Positions 41,541 through 49,663 of a DNA stretch of 64,000 nucleotides are shown one piece after another. A program made the translations under genes and the position numbers. The stretch is taken from assembly GCF_014268885.2 (NCBI RefSeq), contig NZ_CP077095.1, positions 2,237,501 through 2,301,500 of the forward strand, in the 5' to 3' direction. The stretch comes from Pseudomonas xantholysinigenes. Its GTDB lineage: Bacteria > Pseudomonadota > Gammaproteobacteria > Pseudomonadales > Pseudomonadaceae. Below the pieces are notes generated by a model. The model did no database searches. It was not told where the DNA came from and was given only the letters and a program-made list of their open reading frames with translations. The stretch's first letter is position 1. The number at the start of each line of letters is the position of its first letter.

Positions 41541-41879
41541 ATGCGTGATGACCAGATCGTGCGCTTGCAGGCATTGACCGAGCGCCTGGGCGAGGTTGTG
41601 ATCACCGAGCTTGATCCGCATCAGTGGCCGGGCGCCGACAAGGCCCTGGCCGAACTGACCCAGCAGGAGCGGGGGGACAGGTACTGGTGCAAGAAGAACG
41701 CCGCCGCCACCATGACCCTGCTGCTCAAGGCGGTGAACATTGCCGGCCTGCTGAACCGCCAGAAGCCGGCGCCGGATGCTGGCGCCGCCATCGACGAACT
41801 GGACGGCGAGCTGGCTGCCGCCGAGCGCGAGGCCCAGGCCATCATCGAGCGGATGCAGCGAAACGGTAATGTCCACTGA
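41541..41879 (+). CDS. terminase small subunit (probable)
   Basis: 112 residues starting 1 bp behind the previous stop, overlapping the large terminase gene by 11 bp. Helical: RLQALTERLGEVVITELD, KKNAAATMTLLLKAVNIAGLL, and an acidic coiled-coil end (IDELDGELAAAEREAQAIIE). Position directly before TerL, size and helical layout fit the DNA-recognising small subunit of T7 type (gp18, 89 residues). Confidence 0.75.
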   Translation: MRDDQIVRLQALTERLGEVVITELDPHQWPGADKALAELTQQERGDRYWCKKNAAATMTLLLKAVNIAGLLNRQKPAPDAGAAIDELDGELAAAEREAQAIIERMQRNGNVH

Positions 41880-43497
41880 CCCCGAGAAGAAAGTCAGCCT
41901 GCTGGTCTTCTTCCTGATTTGGGCAAAGCGGATGCGGTGGGAGGTGCCGGACATTCACGTCCAGGCGCTGATATGGCTGGAGGCCAAGGGGCCTCTGGCC
42001 GTTTTGCGTTGCTTCCGGGGCTTCGGCAAGTCCACCATCCTGGCGATCTACAACGCCTGGCGGTATTACCGCGATCCCACGTTCCGCATCCTGCACCAGT
42101 CCGAAGCCGACGGTACGGCGTACAAGACCAGCCGCGACACCCAGAACGTCATACGCAACCACCCGCTGACACGCCATCTGCTACCGCCCAACCAGGGAAC
42201 GGTAGAGCAGTGGTGGGTCGAGGGCGCCGCTGACTTCCGTAACGCCTCGATGTTCGCCAAGGGCATCCTGTCGAACGTCACATCGGCGCGCGCTGACGAG
42301 TGCCAGAACGATGACGTTGAGGTGCCGCGGAACATCCAGACTCCCGAGGCCCGAGAGAAGCTTCGGTATCGCCTGGGCGAGCAGACGCACATTCTGGTGC
42401 CTGGCGGCAGCAAGCTGTTCATCGGAACACCCCACACCCATGACAGCTTGTACGACGAACTGGAGACCATGGGCGCGGACTGCCTGACCATCCGCATGTT
42501 CAAGCACGAGCACCGGATCGAGCTGGCCAAGGATCTTGCCTACCGCGTCCCGTTCGTGCCCGACGTGGTGTTCTCTGGCATCGGCAAACTGTCGCGGGTG
42601 CTGGTGGAGGGCAAGGACTACCGCCTGGTGGATGCCGGTATCGAGTTCTCGGAGCCGCCTGGAACGCTGATCGACTGCTATGCCGGCAGCGCCTGGCCCA
42701 AGCGCTTTAACCTGGAAGAGCTGGAGCGCCGACGCCGGGAAACCCGGACGATCAACGAATGGGACAGCCAGTACCAGCTGCACAGCAAGCCGGTCACCCA
42801 AGTACGGCTCGATCCGGCCCGCATGATCCCGTACGACATGGTGCCCGAAATCCGCTACGCCAACGGTGCCTGCGCCATGTACCTGGGCCCGGTCCAGATC
42901 GTCGGCGCGGCTGCTTACTGGGACTGCTCTCTAGGGAAAATCAAGTCAGATGCCTCAGCCTTCTCGCTTGTCCTGACGGACGAGCGGGGCCGTCTCTACT
43001 GGCACGTTTGCAAGGGGCTTGAAGGTGAGATCGCCGAGTTCGATGAGCGCACCGGCAGGATTATCGGAGGCCAAGTGCACCAGGTTCGCGAACTGGTCAT
43101 CAAGTACCAGATCCCCAGAGTGGTGGTGGAGACGAACGGACCTGGCGGTTTCGTGCCAACTATCCTACGGCAAGCCTTGAAGGGTACGGGCTGCGGGGTG
43201 GGCGAGGAGCACAGCAGCACCAACAAGCAGAAGAGAATCTTGGATGCTCTGGAGTCGCCTTTGTCGGCAGGTTTCCTGTGGGCCCACATTGATGTGCTGC
43301 GCGGACCGCTCTGGGACCAGATGCGAGACTTCAACCCGGCAGTGACGGACCAGGCTGACGACTACCTCGACTCGGGTGCTGGCGCTATCGCCCAAACCCC
43401 CGTGCGCATTGGCCGAATAGTCGGGAAACCGACGGAGGTCAGGCAGGACCATTGGCGTACCAATGCGGGCGTGCACGAGGTGCAAGTCGACTACTAG
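41869..43497 (+). CDS. terminase large subunit (T7 gp19-like)
   Basis: 542 residues from ATG 41869; the longer upstream frame is a shadow. ATPase: Walker A-like loop in CFRGFGKSTILAIY, Walker B region SARADECQNDDVE, coupling motif SKLFIGTPHTHDSLY. Nuclease domain: YWDCSLGKIKSDASAFSLVL (first Asp), VVVETNGPGGF, and DQADDYLDSGAGAIA. It pumps DNA into the head and cuts concatemers. Hairpin element e lies within the last codons. Confidence 0.93.
   Translation: MSTDPEKKVSLLVFFLIWAKRMRWEVPDIHVQALIWLEAKGPLAVLRCFRGFGKSTILAIYNAWRYYRDPTFRILHQSEADGTAYKTSRDTQNVIRNHPLTRHLLPPNQGTVEQWWVEGAADFRNASMFAKGILSNVTSARADECQNDDVEVPRNIQTPEAREKLRYRLGEQTHILVPGGSKLFIGTPHTHDSLYDELETMGADCLTIRMFKHEHRIELAKDLAYRVPFVPDVVFSGIGKLSRVLVEGKDYRLVDAGIEFSEPPGTLIDCYAGSAWPKRFNLEELERRRRETRTINEWDSQYQLHSKPVTQVRLDPARMIPYDMVPEIRYANGACAMYLGPVQIVGAAAYWDCSLGKIKSDASAFSLVLTDERGRLYWHVCKGLEGEIAEFDERTGRIIGGQVHQVRELVIKYQIPRVVVETNGPGGFVPTILRQALKGTGCGVGEEHSSTNKQKRILDALESPLSAGFLWAHIDVLRGPLWDQMRDFNPAVTDQADDYLDSGAGAIAQTPVRIGRIVGKPTEVRQDHWRTNAGVHEVQVDY
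43418..43433 (+). repeat. hairpin element e (inside terL)
   Basis: TAGTCGG-GAAA-CCGAC preceded by AA. Here it is part of the coding sequence (about 20 codons before the stop) and lies about 88 bp before the tail fibre gene. Confidence 0.8.
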
Positions 43498-43520
43498 CCC
43501 GCCAGTACCAGGGGGTGACC

Positions 43521-45584
43521 ATGGCAGTTCCAGCAGGACCAACCGAGAAGAGTTATGAAGGGAACGGGGTCGCGACCGTTTTCACCGTTCCTTTCCTTGT
43601 CATTCAGGCGACTGATCTTGCGGTTTATGTGGATGGAACAAGGTTGACCTCCGGCTATACCCTGTCTGGTGTTGGCAACCCTTCCAGTACCGTGACATTT
43701 TCCTCGGCTCCGGCACCCCTTGCACAAATTATCTTTCAGCTCGATGTTCCCTTCGAGCGTCTGAATGACTACCAAGAGAACGGCGATTTCCAGGCTGAGA
43801 CCGTCAACCGTGACTACGACAGGATCTGGCAGGCTCTTAAGCAACTTCTCAGATATTTCGGTCGAGCGCTCACGCTTGCCCCTTTCGATATTGATGGCAC
43901 AGGTCGCTTTCTTGCCCGTGGGAATCGAATAGTAAATTTGGCCGATCCAGTTGATCAGCAGGATGCTGTCACAAGGAAGTGGGTCGGGGACTACCTTGAC
44001 CAGGTGAGCGGGAACGTAAATACCACTGTTGGTATCACATATAACGGAGACTCCCTATACAACTATTTGATGCTCGGAGTTTCCAGGACAGTTAACTCTA
44101 TCGCTTCCTTGCGAGCACTTCAGCGGATTCGAAATCAGCGTGCTTTTGTGCTTGGGTATTATTCGGCGCTCGATGGTGGCGGCGGAACCTATTACGCGGA
44201 CCTGAGCGATACAAGCAGTGCAGATAATGGTGGGACTATCATCGTTGGCGCCGATGGCACACGATGGAAACTGAAAGTCGAAGGGTCTATAGATGTCAAA
44301 CAGTTCGGTGCTAGGCCTGATGACGAGACAGGAGCGGGAACCGACAGTTATGCCGCCATTCAGGCTGCTATCAACTGGGCCGTGCAGTCTAAGACTACTC
44401 GGGTGACTGCGGTAGGCAAGTTCAGGACCAGCAATACCATCGTCATGAATACCGGCGTCTTCATGCAGACACTTGTGCTTGATGGTTGTGGCCAGAATTC
44501 GCGCATCAGGTGCACCGGAGCTGACAAGGACGTCATCCAATTCTCCACTACCCAGTTCATGCGAATGGGGGGGGTCCGGGACATCGAGATTCAGGCCGGC
44601 GCAACTGCTGGTCATGGCGTGAACATCGTGTATGGCGCCCAGCAGTGCCAGTTCATTAACGTGACGGTTACCGCGCTGAATCCGGTCAAGAACTGCTGGA
44701 GGGGTGTATGGAGCGCGTTTGCGGTAGGCGAAGGCGGTTGCTTCGACTGCATCTGGGATGGTGGTGATCTGTACGTGACCACTTCCCATACAACCTACGG
44801 GATTTATTTCCTGACAAACGGTACCTGTTTCAACGAGAACCAATTCAGAGGAATGCGCTGGAACCAGGCGACCAACACGTACTTCGCCTACGTCGGCAAC
44901 GTACATTCGACATCCTACCTAGTGAACAACCACTTTAAAGGGATCAACTTCGAGATCTGCAAAGGTGGCGGTCTGCTGATGTACTGCGGACGCGGCACAA
45001 TTTTCGAAGGGCTTTCGTATTGGGATGCCGGCACCTACAGCAATCATCTTCTCCACTTCCCTAATGTGCCCGGTTTGCGCATGACGGGTACCGTAATCCG
45101 TGGGTTTCAGCGCAACGGCGATACGCTCGCGGTAGGTGTTCGCGACATCTTTATCGAGATCGCTGATGAAACGACAATTTCTGGATTGACCGGCGGATCG
45201 TCATACGACTGGGGCGGGAACCTGGTCGTTATCGAAGGGCCAAAGCTCGCGCTGGGCATTGAGCTGAACTACGGAAACCGGGTCTACGCAAACCACAAGA
45301 CCTTGAGCATATGTGCAGGGGAAATTACCGGGTCGACTGGTGCTGGCATCTGGGCAGAGAACGTAGCGACGATTGTTCGATTGTCGGCGGGGAAGTACCG
45401 CATCACGTTTATTGCCCAGTCTCGAGCCGATGTTAACTACACGGTTGACGCTGGAATATCGGGAACCCCGGCGTTCTTTTCTCCGGCAATCGACAAACAG
45501 CTTACGTACTTTGACCTCACGTACACGCGGTTCGATGGCGCGGCCGCCGATCCCACAACGATCATGTTCAGAATGATTGGATAG
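43521..45584 (+). CDS. tail fibre / tailspike with T7-type anchor and beta-helix
   Basis: 687 residues from ATG 43521. Residues 1-150 are the T7 gp17-type N-terminal anchor (SYEGNGVATVFTVPFLVI, LDVPFERLNDYQENGDFQAE, NRDYDRIWQALKQLLRYFGR in separate pieces). From about residue 255 on VKQFGARPDDETGAGTDSYA starts a pectate-lyase-like right-handed beta-helix, as in tailspikes that bind or cut surface polysaccharide. The end is a small beta domain. Determines host range. GC content falls within the gene, which suggests module exchange. Confidence 0.9.
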   Translation: MAVPAGPTEKSYEGNGVATVFTVPFLVIQATDLAVYVDGTRLTSGYTLSGVGNPSSTVTFSSAPAPLAQIIFQLDVPFERLNDYQENGDFQAETVNRDYDRIWQALKQLLRYFGRALTLAPFDIDGTGRFLARGNRIVNLADPVDQQDAVTRKWVGDYLDQVSGNVNTTVGITYNGDSLYNYLMLGVSRTVNSIASLRALQRIRNQRAFVLGYYSALDGGGGTYYADLSDTSSADNGGTIIVGADGTRWKLKVEGSIDVKQFGARPDDETGAGTDSYAAIQAAINWAVQSKTTRVTAVGKFRTSNTIVMNTGVFMQTLVLDGCGQNSRIRCTGADKDVIQFSTTQFMRMGGVRDIEIQAGATAGHGVNIVYGAQQCQFINVTVTALNPVKNCWRGVWSAFAVGEGGCFDCIWDGGDLYVTTSHTTYGIYFLTNGTCFNENQFRGMRWNQATNTYFAYVGNVHSTSYLVNNHFKGINFEICKGGGLLMYCGRGTIFEGLSYWDAGTYSNHLLHFPNVPGLRMTGTVIRGFQRNGDTLAVGVRDIFIEIADETTISGLTGGSSYDWGGNLVVIEGPKLALGIELNYGNRVYANHKTLSICAGEITGSTGAGIWAENVATIVRLSAGKYRITFIAQSRADVNYTVDAGISGTPAFFSPAIDKQLTYFDLTYTRFDGAAADPTTIMFRMIG

Positions 45585-45598
45585 AGAGGAGGGGCGGC

Positions 45599-45910
45599 AT
45601 GGACATTCAAGCCACCAGCACGGGCTGGGTCAGCGTCTACAGCCTGAGCGGCATTGCCACCGGCACCGGCCTGGAGGTGCAGAACAAAAATTCCAACCTG
45701 GTCACCATCCAGGAAAGCGCAGCAAAGCCGGCGGACACCGACTTCTCAGGTCGCCTGCTTCGCTACTGTGATGTTGGCGAGGTATGGGCCGGATCGCCTG
45801 GGGTGTGGGTGCGCGGCGCCATGAACCAGATCCACCTCAACGTTCAGCGCAGTGAGCCGTCGCCGGATGGGCAGGTGCAGGTCATGGCGTCAGTTCCTTC
45901 GGAACGTTGA
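45599..45910 (+). CDS. small beta-rich protein behind the tail fibre (103 aa)
   Basis: 103 residues with GAGGAGG before the ATG. Beta-rich (STGWVSVYSLSGIATGTGLEV, NSNLVTIQESAAKPADTDF) with a central GRLLRYCDVGEVWAGSPGVW. It ends 29 bp inside the convergent gene at 45882-46295. It could be a virion component or a fibre chaperone; only its place speaks for that. Confidence 0.65.
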   Translation: MDIQATSTGWVSVYSLSGIATGTGLEVQNKNSNLVTIQESAAKPADTDFSGRLLRYCDVGEVWAGSPGVWVRGAMNQIHLNVQRSEPSPDGQVQVMASVPSER

Positions 45911-46295
45911 TTGGTTCTCCGTGTCTGGCGGCGACGATGGCGCGACAGGCAGCGACCAGGTAGTCGGGGCCAATGGCCGAGAACATCTGCCCTGAAGCAA
46001 CGATAACTTCTGCCCGAACAAGCCCCTCCGCAAAGCTGAAGGTCGGCCAATGCTCGTCAAACAGCGGCCCTCCTTGAGCCCAGTTTGTTGATGGAGCCCA
46101 CTGATCCTTGGGATGAAAGCCGCCGCTATTGACCCAGAGCGTCCCGTCATCGTCATTCATCGACACGGTGCCCTCTGGAGGGCATAGGCCGCCATCGGGG
46201 TAGACGTAGACCTTTCCATGCGCGACTACAGCAACCGCCCAGTTGAGCGCCTCGCCGGCCAGGTCTGCCGTCTTCACTTCGATCAGGTCGGTCAT
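45882..46295 (-). CDS. NinX-like / DUF2591 phage protein
   Basis: 137 residues from ATG 46295. It fits DUF2591: MTDLIEVKTADLAGEALNWAV at the start, WAPSTNWAQGGPLFDEHW in the middle and YLVAACRAIVAARHGEPINV at the end. The biochemical role of this common phage family is unknown. It overlaps the upstream gene by 4 bp, so both are coupled. The pair points against the late genes. Confidence 0.85.
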   Translation of the reverse strand: MTDLIEVKTADLAGEALNWAVAVVAHGKVYVYPDGGLCPPEGTVSMNDDDGTLWVNSGGFHPKDQWAPSTNWAQGGPLFDEHWPTFSFAEGLVRAEVIVASGQMFSAIGPDYLVAACRAIVAARHGEPINVPKELTP

Positions 46296-46621
46296 GGCTT
46301 CACCTCGCGGCGCGCCCACCAGAACACCGGGCCGTCGTCGGTATCGTGGATGGCCAGGCAGAACCAGCCATCACCCTCAGGTTTGCCGGGCTCCCAGTAG
46401 CCGCAATGCGGCTCATCGGATGCGAAGTATCGATCAGCGATCTCTTCCGGTGCGTCAGTTTCCAGATGGACCATGACCAGCTGCAGGCCCTGCTGCGCGA
46501 TCCAGGCCTTGCACTTCTCGCCGTCGCCCTCGTCGAAGTCGGGCAGGTCGGGGTGTTCAAACATCCCGTATTCGTCGCGCACGACCGGCGCTGGCTGGAT
46601 CAGCTTGATTTCTTCAGGCAT
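46292..46621 (-). CDS. phage protein of unknown function (109 aa)
   Basis: 109 residues; AAATCGTCATG context with an AGGAATCG-type binding site upstream. Acidic, beta/alpha mixed, aromatic-rich C-terminal half (HCGYWEPGKPEGDGWFCLAI, VFWWARREV). First gene of the small leftward operon with the NinX-like gene. No named family. Confidence 0.7.
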   Translation of the reverse strand: MPEEIKLIQPAPVVRDEYGMFEHPDLPDFDEGDGEKCKAWIAQQGLQLVMVHLETDAPEEIADRYFASDEPHCGYWEPGKPEGDGWFCLAIHDTDDGPVFWWARREVKP

Positions 46622-46756
46622 GACGATTCCTTGGCCGCCATATCGCGGCAGTTGTGAAAGTTCGTAACCGTTTCAATTTATTTCTGGAGAAATTGAGGAA
46701 GCTCTATACGCTGACCATTACGTCAACTTTCTTCCATTTTTCTCGAAGGCCCGACC

Positions 46757-47086
46757 ATGCGTAATCGCGGGAAGGTGTACTGGGATTGGGCCGATCCGCA
46801 GTTGCATTTCCGCAACTGCGATCAGCGTCTGTCCTGCGGCACCCTGATCAATGTACAAGTGCGCACTTCAGCTCTCGGAGCTACCCAGCTCTTCTTTGGT
46901 ATCTACAAAGAGAGGGGTGAGCTGCTGCTTGAAGAGAGCTATGTCGACTGCAATGGCCAGACGATGAGTGCGGCTATGGCATGGGCGCTGGAGCATGCGA
47001 AGGAGTGGGTTGCGACCACCTTTCCCACGAAGCCCGTTCCAGCTAGACAGCCCTTACCGAGGAAGGGGTCGCGCCTCGCAAAGTAG
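46757..47086 (+). CDS. phage protein of unknown function (109 aa)
   Basis: 109 residues, divergent from the leftward pair with 135 bp between the starts. RGKVYWDWADPQLHFRNCDQ, then ATQLFFGIYKERGELLLEES and SAAMAWALEHAKEWVATTF; the C-terminus is basic. Looks like a compact alpha/beta protein. Not recognised. Confidence 0.7.
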   Translation: MRNRGKVYWDWADPQLHFRNCDQRLSCGTLINVQVRTSALGATQLFFGIYKERGELLLEESYVDCNGQTMSAAMAWALEHAKEWVATTFPTKPVPARQPLPRKGSRLAK

Positions 47087-47110
47087 AGGGAGAGGGGTTA
47101 CAGCTGAATG

Positions 47111-47126
47111 GAGTACATCCGTACTC
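47111..47126. promoter_or_regulatory. palindromic operator candidate GAGTAC-N4-GTACTC (right)
   Basis: GAGTAC-ATCC-GTACTC followed by CTGT, same as at 17951-17966 except for the four central bases. It lies 24 bp behind the stop of the 109-aa gene and before a gene-poor stretch. Confidence 0.4.
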
Positions 47127-47319
47127 CTGTGGTCAGGATGGCTTCCGTTATTGTTTGGCCAGGAACAGCGCTCGCACCTCAATGCGCTCCACTGGGGTTG
47201 CCGTCCAGTGATCGAATTCACTGCGTTCGCATTCGCGCCATGGGGTCCATCTTCCGTTTAGGCCCTGTACGCGAATCTGCTGCGATACCTGCTCGCCCTG
47301 GTGCTTCTGGGCTGGCCGG

Positions 47320-47541
47320 CGGCTGCGCGACGAAGTCAGCAAGCTCAATGCCACCGTCGGTTGTCCCGGCACGGATACCGCCGCTTCCGCTCGAGGCGAA
47401 GCAGCCCGCCGCGCCGCCATGGTGCTCTCCGAACTGCTCTCACAGGCTGATGCTCGAGCGGGAGAGCTGGCGGCAGCGTTTGACCGAGCCCGAGTAGCTG
47501 GCCTGGCATGCGAATCGTCCTACGACCACTTGGTGGAGTAG
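47320..47541 (+). pseudogene. remnant of a DUF2514 (Rz-like) gene
   Basis: Open frame without start: LRDEVSKLNATVGCPG, then a helical ELLSQADARAGELAAAFDRA and VAGLACESSYDHLVE before TAG. This is the C-terminal part of DUF2514 spanin-like proteins of Pseudomonas phages. A hydrophobic stretch encoded just upstream (47265-47320) is in another frame. The phage has an intact Rz/Rz1 elsewhere, so this is a leftover of another lysis module. Otherwise 47087-47635 holds nothing but the palindrome at 47111. Confidence 0.6.
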
Positions 47542-47635
47542 TGCGGCTAGGCGCAAACGGAATGAACCCTGCTTTATAGCGCCGTGTCACAACAAGCTCG
47601 TGATGTTTTCGGCGCCACAAGGCGAAGGAGAGGTT

Positions 47636-47743
47636 ATGCGAAGGAATGAGCTGAGGAGAGAGGTACAGGCTTGGGCCATGGTGGCGCTTTGGGTCTGCTG
47701 CATTATCCTGGCCACAGCGGCCTGGCACGGCATACTGACTTAA
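47636..47743 (+). CDS. 35-residue single-span membrane peptide
   Basis: ATG 47636 with GAAGGAGAGG at 47624-47633. Basic N-terminus (MRRNELRREVQ), one hydrophobic span (AWAMVALWVCCIILATAAW) and HGILT at the end. The strong binding site supports it. Function unknown. Confidence 0.55.
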   Translation: MRRNELRREVQAWAMVALWVCCIILATAAWHGILT

Positions 47744-47806
47744 AGCGGTGCTCGTTGCGGTGCGCTTGCGCCTATACTGCCCTGGTCAAGCCACCAGGGC
47801 AGAGCC

Positions 47807-48016
47807 GTGAAGCGAACCATTGAGGGAATGATAGAGGCGGGTGAGCCGTTGATGCGCGAGGCCCTTGAGGCACTGCGCGCGTATCAAGACGCTGAAAAAG
47901 GTGGAGCCCCTTCCGAAGAGCTGAGGCGGCTACGGTTACTTGCCGACTCGCTCTATCAGGCTGTGGTTGACTACCAGCTTCTGGCTGCAGGCCATCCCCC
48001 ATCGACGATTCAATGA
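47807..48016 (+). CDS. small helical protein, copy 1 of a tandem pair (69 aa)
   Basis: 69 residues from GTG 47807. The region AYQDAEKGGAPSEELRRLRL then DSLYQAVVDYQL matches the gene that follows (RYRDAQEAGAPAEELEHLRQ, EFLFQSAADYQL) at about half of the positions. Helical, charged, no membrane span. Function unknown. Confidence 0.65.
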   Translation: MKRTIEGMIEAGEPLMREALEALRAYQDAEKGGAPSEELRRLRLLADSLYQAVVDYQLLAAGHPPSTIQ

Positions 48017-48029
48017 GCAGGCCAAGCGC

Positions 48030-48233
48030 ATGAAACGACCCGCTCCACTTCAGCCTGATCACCCCATGTATACCGATGCCGTGGCCGCGTACAAGCGGTA
48101 TCGGGATGCACAGGAAGCCGGCGCGCCTGCAGAAGAGCTCGAGCACCTAAGGCAGCATGCTGAGTTCCTGTTCCAGTCAGCAGCGGACTACCAGCTCTAC
48201 GCCCTAGAACATCAGCCCTTGGTTCGTCACTGA
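48030..48233 (+). CDS. small helical protein, copy 2 of a tandem pair (67 aa)
   Basis: 67 residues from ATG 48030, 13 bp behind its paralogue at 47807-48016. The conserved core is Y/A-x-D-A-x3-GAP-x-EEL and the terminal DYQL. Divergence is far beyond recent duplication. It lies directly before the LexA-boxed cassette. Confidence 0.65.
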   Translation: MKRPAPLQPDHPMYTDAVAAYKRYRDAQEAGAPAEELEHLRQHAEFLFQSAADYQLYALEHQPLVRH

Positions 48234-48275
48234 GGCGCCAGACGGTAGTGGCCTGAGTATCCGTTTGGATGATCA

Positions 48276-48299
48276 AATACTGTATCTATATACAGTATT
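48276..48299. promoter_or_regulatory. LexA (SOS) box
   Basis: CTGTATCTATATACAG (48280-48295) matches the CTGT-N8-ACAG consensus perfectly with the AT-rich centre of strong boxes; the palindrome extends to 24 bp (AATA...TATT). It lies 8 bp before the ATG at 48308, so LexA would cover the promoter and start of the next gene. Confidence 0.88.
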
Positions 48300-48307
48300 G
48301 GTGCCAC

Positions 48308-48601
48308 ATGTACTTTCTTCTCGTTCGCCGCCGCGAGCGCGGCGTCGCCATCCCCAACGAAAAGCTCGCCAAGATCAAGCCGCTGCGCGCGGACGTGCAC
48401 ATTGAGTACGGGCACAGCAAAGTACTGGGCCGCCCATGCATCGAGGCCTGGGTGTTCAACCCGACGCCGAGCAACGACATCATCCCGCGCTTGCACGACG
48501 CCTGCGTCAACGGCATGGCCCAACTGGGCATGAATATCACAGGCTTTGAAGAGATCGACGGCGTGCTTTATTCGCAATCGTGGTGGTGCCGTGTTGAGTA
48601 G
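48308..48601 (+). CDS. SOS-controlled phage protein 1 (97 aa), antirepressor candidate
   Basis: 97 residues from ATG 48308, right behind the LexA box. [60 protein letters not shown]: a compact alpha/beta protein with a beta-rich core; no enzyme motif. There is no obvious ribosome binding site, so the message may be nearly leaderless. Because the repressor of this prophage has no self-cleaving domain, a LexA-controlled gene at the other end is a good candidate for an antirepressor like Tum of phage 186. This role is inference. Confidence 0.75.
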   Translation: MYFLLVRRRERGVAIPNEKLAKIKPLRADVHIEYGHSKVLGRPCIEAWVFNPTPSNDIIPRLHDACVNGMAQLGMNITGFEEIDGVLYSQSWWCRVE

Positions 48602-48881
48602 CCTGGCAGGTATACCGCAGCCTTGGCTTGATGAGTTGGCCGACCAGACGGCCCTGGTCGCGGACCCGGACGGGCGCGCCGTGGTGCTCAACGAAATGGC
48701 CTATGCCGCCCGGCGGCGCAATGATGTCGATGCCGGCATGCTATCCGACATGCTGGAGCTGACCGAGGCGGCCAGGTTGTGGGCGTTGCTGGAGGGTGAG
48801 GTGGTAGGGGGGGTGACGAGCCAGGACGGATCGTGGTCGGCAGGACGCCGGAGGATGGGTGAAAATCAGTTCCAATACTAG
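48591..48881 (+). CDS. SOS-controlled phage protein 2 (96 aa)
   Basis: 96 residues from GTG 48591, overlapping the first gene of the cassette by 11 bp, so both are translated together. Helical and acidic: [40 protein letters not shown]. The C-terminus is Gly-rich and basic. No named domain. Same SOS control as the gene before it; the two may act as a complex. Confidence 0.7.
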   Translation: MLSSLAGIPQPWLDELADQTALVADPDGRAVVLNEMAYAARRRNDVDAGMLSDMLELTEAARLWALLEGEVVGGVTSQDGSWSAGRRRMGENQFQY

Positions 48882-48944
48882 AATGGAGACCCTTGTAGAA
48901 TGCGGCTTGCAGCTGGCCGATTTCGATTTTGTTTTGGAACTGAT
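48865..48944. repeat. inverted repeat near attR
   Basis: ATCAGTTCCAA (48865-48875) and TTGGAACTGAT (48934-48944), 58 bp apart, close to attR. The AGTTCCAA core resembles AGTTCCGAAA of the repeats next to attL, so these may be further arm sites of the integrase. Confidence 0.45.
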
Positions 48945-48982
48945 ATTGATGTGCGGGACGCAGTGGATGGGAATTCCTAGAT

Positions 48983-49040
48983 CGGATTGCAAATCCGTCT
49001 ACGCCGGTTCGATTCCGACCTCGGCCTCCACCATTCGAAA
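48983..49040. repeat. attR core: 3' part of tRNA-Cys
   Basis: 58 bp identical to 16083-16140. It gives only the 3' half of the tRNA, without 5' part or promoter, and is followed by the duplicated terminator (49042-49070). Confidence 0.95.
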
Positions 49041-49090
49041 GCCCCGCAGATCTAGTTCTGCGGGGTTTTTATTTGCGCAGAGAAAAGCAG

Positions 49091-49124
49091 ATCGTTTCCG
49101 CATAATCTGGCATCGTTTCCGCAT
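49091..49124. repeat. direct repeats, arm sites of the second integrase
   Basis: ATCGTTTCCGCAT at 49091-49103 and 49112-49124, 21 bp apart, at the same place relative to the integrase gene as the AGAGTTCCGAAAC pair at 16191-16225, but of different sequence. Confidence 0.55.
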
Positions 49125-49131
49125 CAGCCTG

Positions 49132-49663
49132 CTACTTGGTCGGACTGACGACCTCACCAACACGGCGGTACACCCGCTTCGTGATGTCCTCCTTGGAGTG
49201 GCCAAGCAGCCTGCTGGCCTGGCTGATGTCCTCGATTTCAGAGGCAGCTTTTGGCCGGATGTCCCTGAACTGGAACTGCGCTATCCGGTTGGCCAGGTCA
49301 GGCTTTTTCTCCAGCTCAGCCTTCACTCTGGCTGTCTCTCTCGCTTCGGCCCATCTGTTGCGAAGCATCCCCCAGCTCATGCGCTTCCCGTGCTCGTTCA
49401 GAATGAAGAACGGCGAAAGGTGCCGGCTTGTGCTTCGCATGATCCGGTCGAGCAGCAGGCCCAGGCTGTTCTTCACATCGTCCGTTTCAGTCACGATCCT
49501 CAGTTGCTTGCCTGTCTTGCCTTGGCTGACCAGCAGGTAGATCCCCTCCATATCGTCCTTGCGCATGGACAGCACGTCCGATGGCCGCTGGCCGGTCAGG
49601 TACGCTAGGTCCATTGCATCCTTCGGCTCTGGTGGAGCTTCCTCATATACCGCCTGCTACTCC
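49132..49663 (-). pseudogene. truncated tyrosine integrase of the remnant prophage
   Basis: About 175 C-terminal residues, largely the same as the integrase at 16227-17279 (MDLAYLTGQRPSDVLSMRKD identical; the end differs: SQASRLLGHSKEDITKRVYR). Homology stops at about 49663, where an in-frame TAG stands at the place of the Trp codon of the intact gene. The catalytic domain is nearly complete, but the N-terminal arm-binding and core-binding domains are gone. Confidence 0.9.

Noticed and set aside
38906..41605. 899-codon open frame on the minus strand
   Set aside because: It is the antisense of the large internal virion gene; high GC at third positions opens such frames. It has no binding site, and its His/Gln/Gly-rich product has no domain.
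47108..47497. 129-codon frame starting at the GAGTAC palindrome
   Set aside because: It overlaps the DUF2514 remnant in a different frame and has no coding-like composition.
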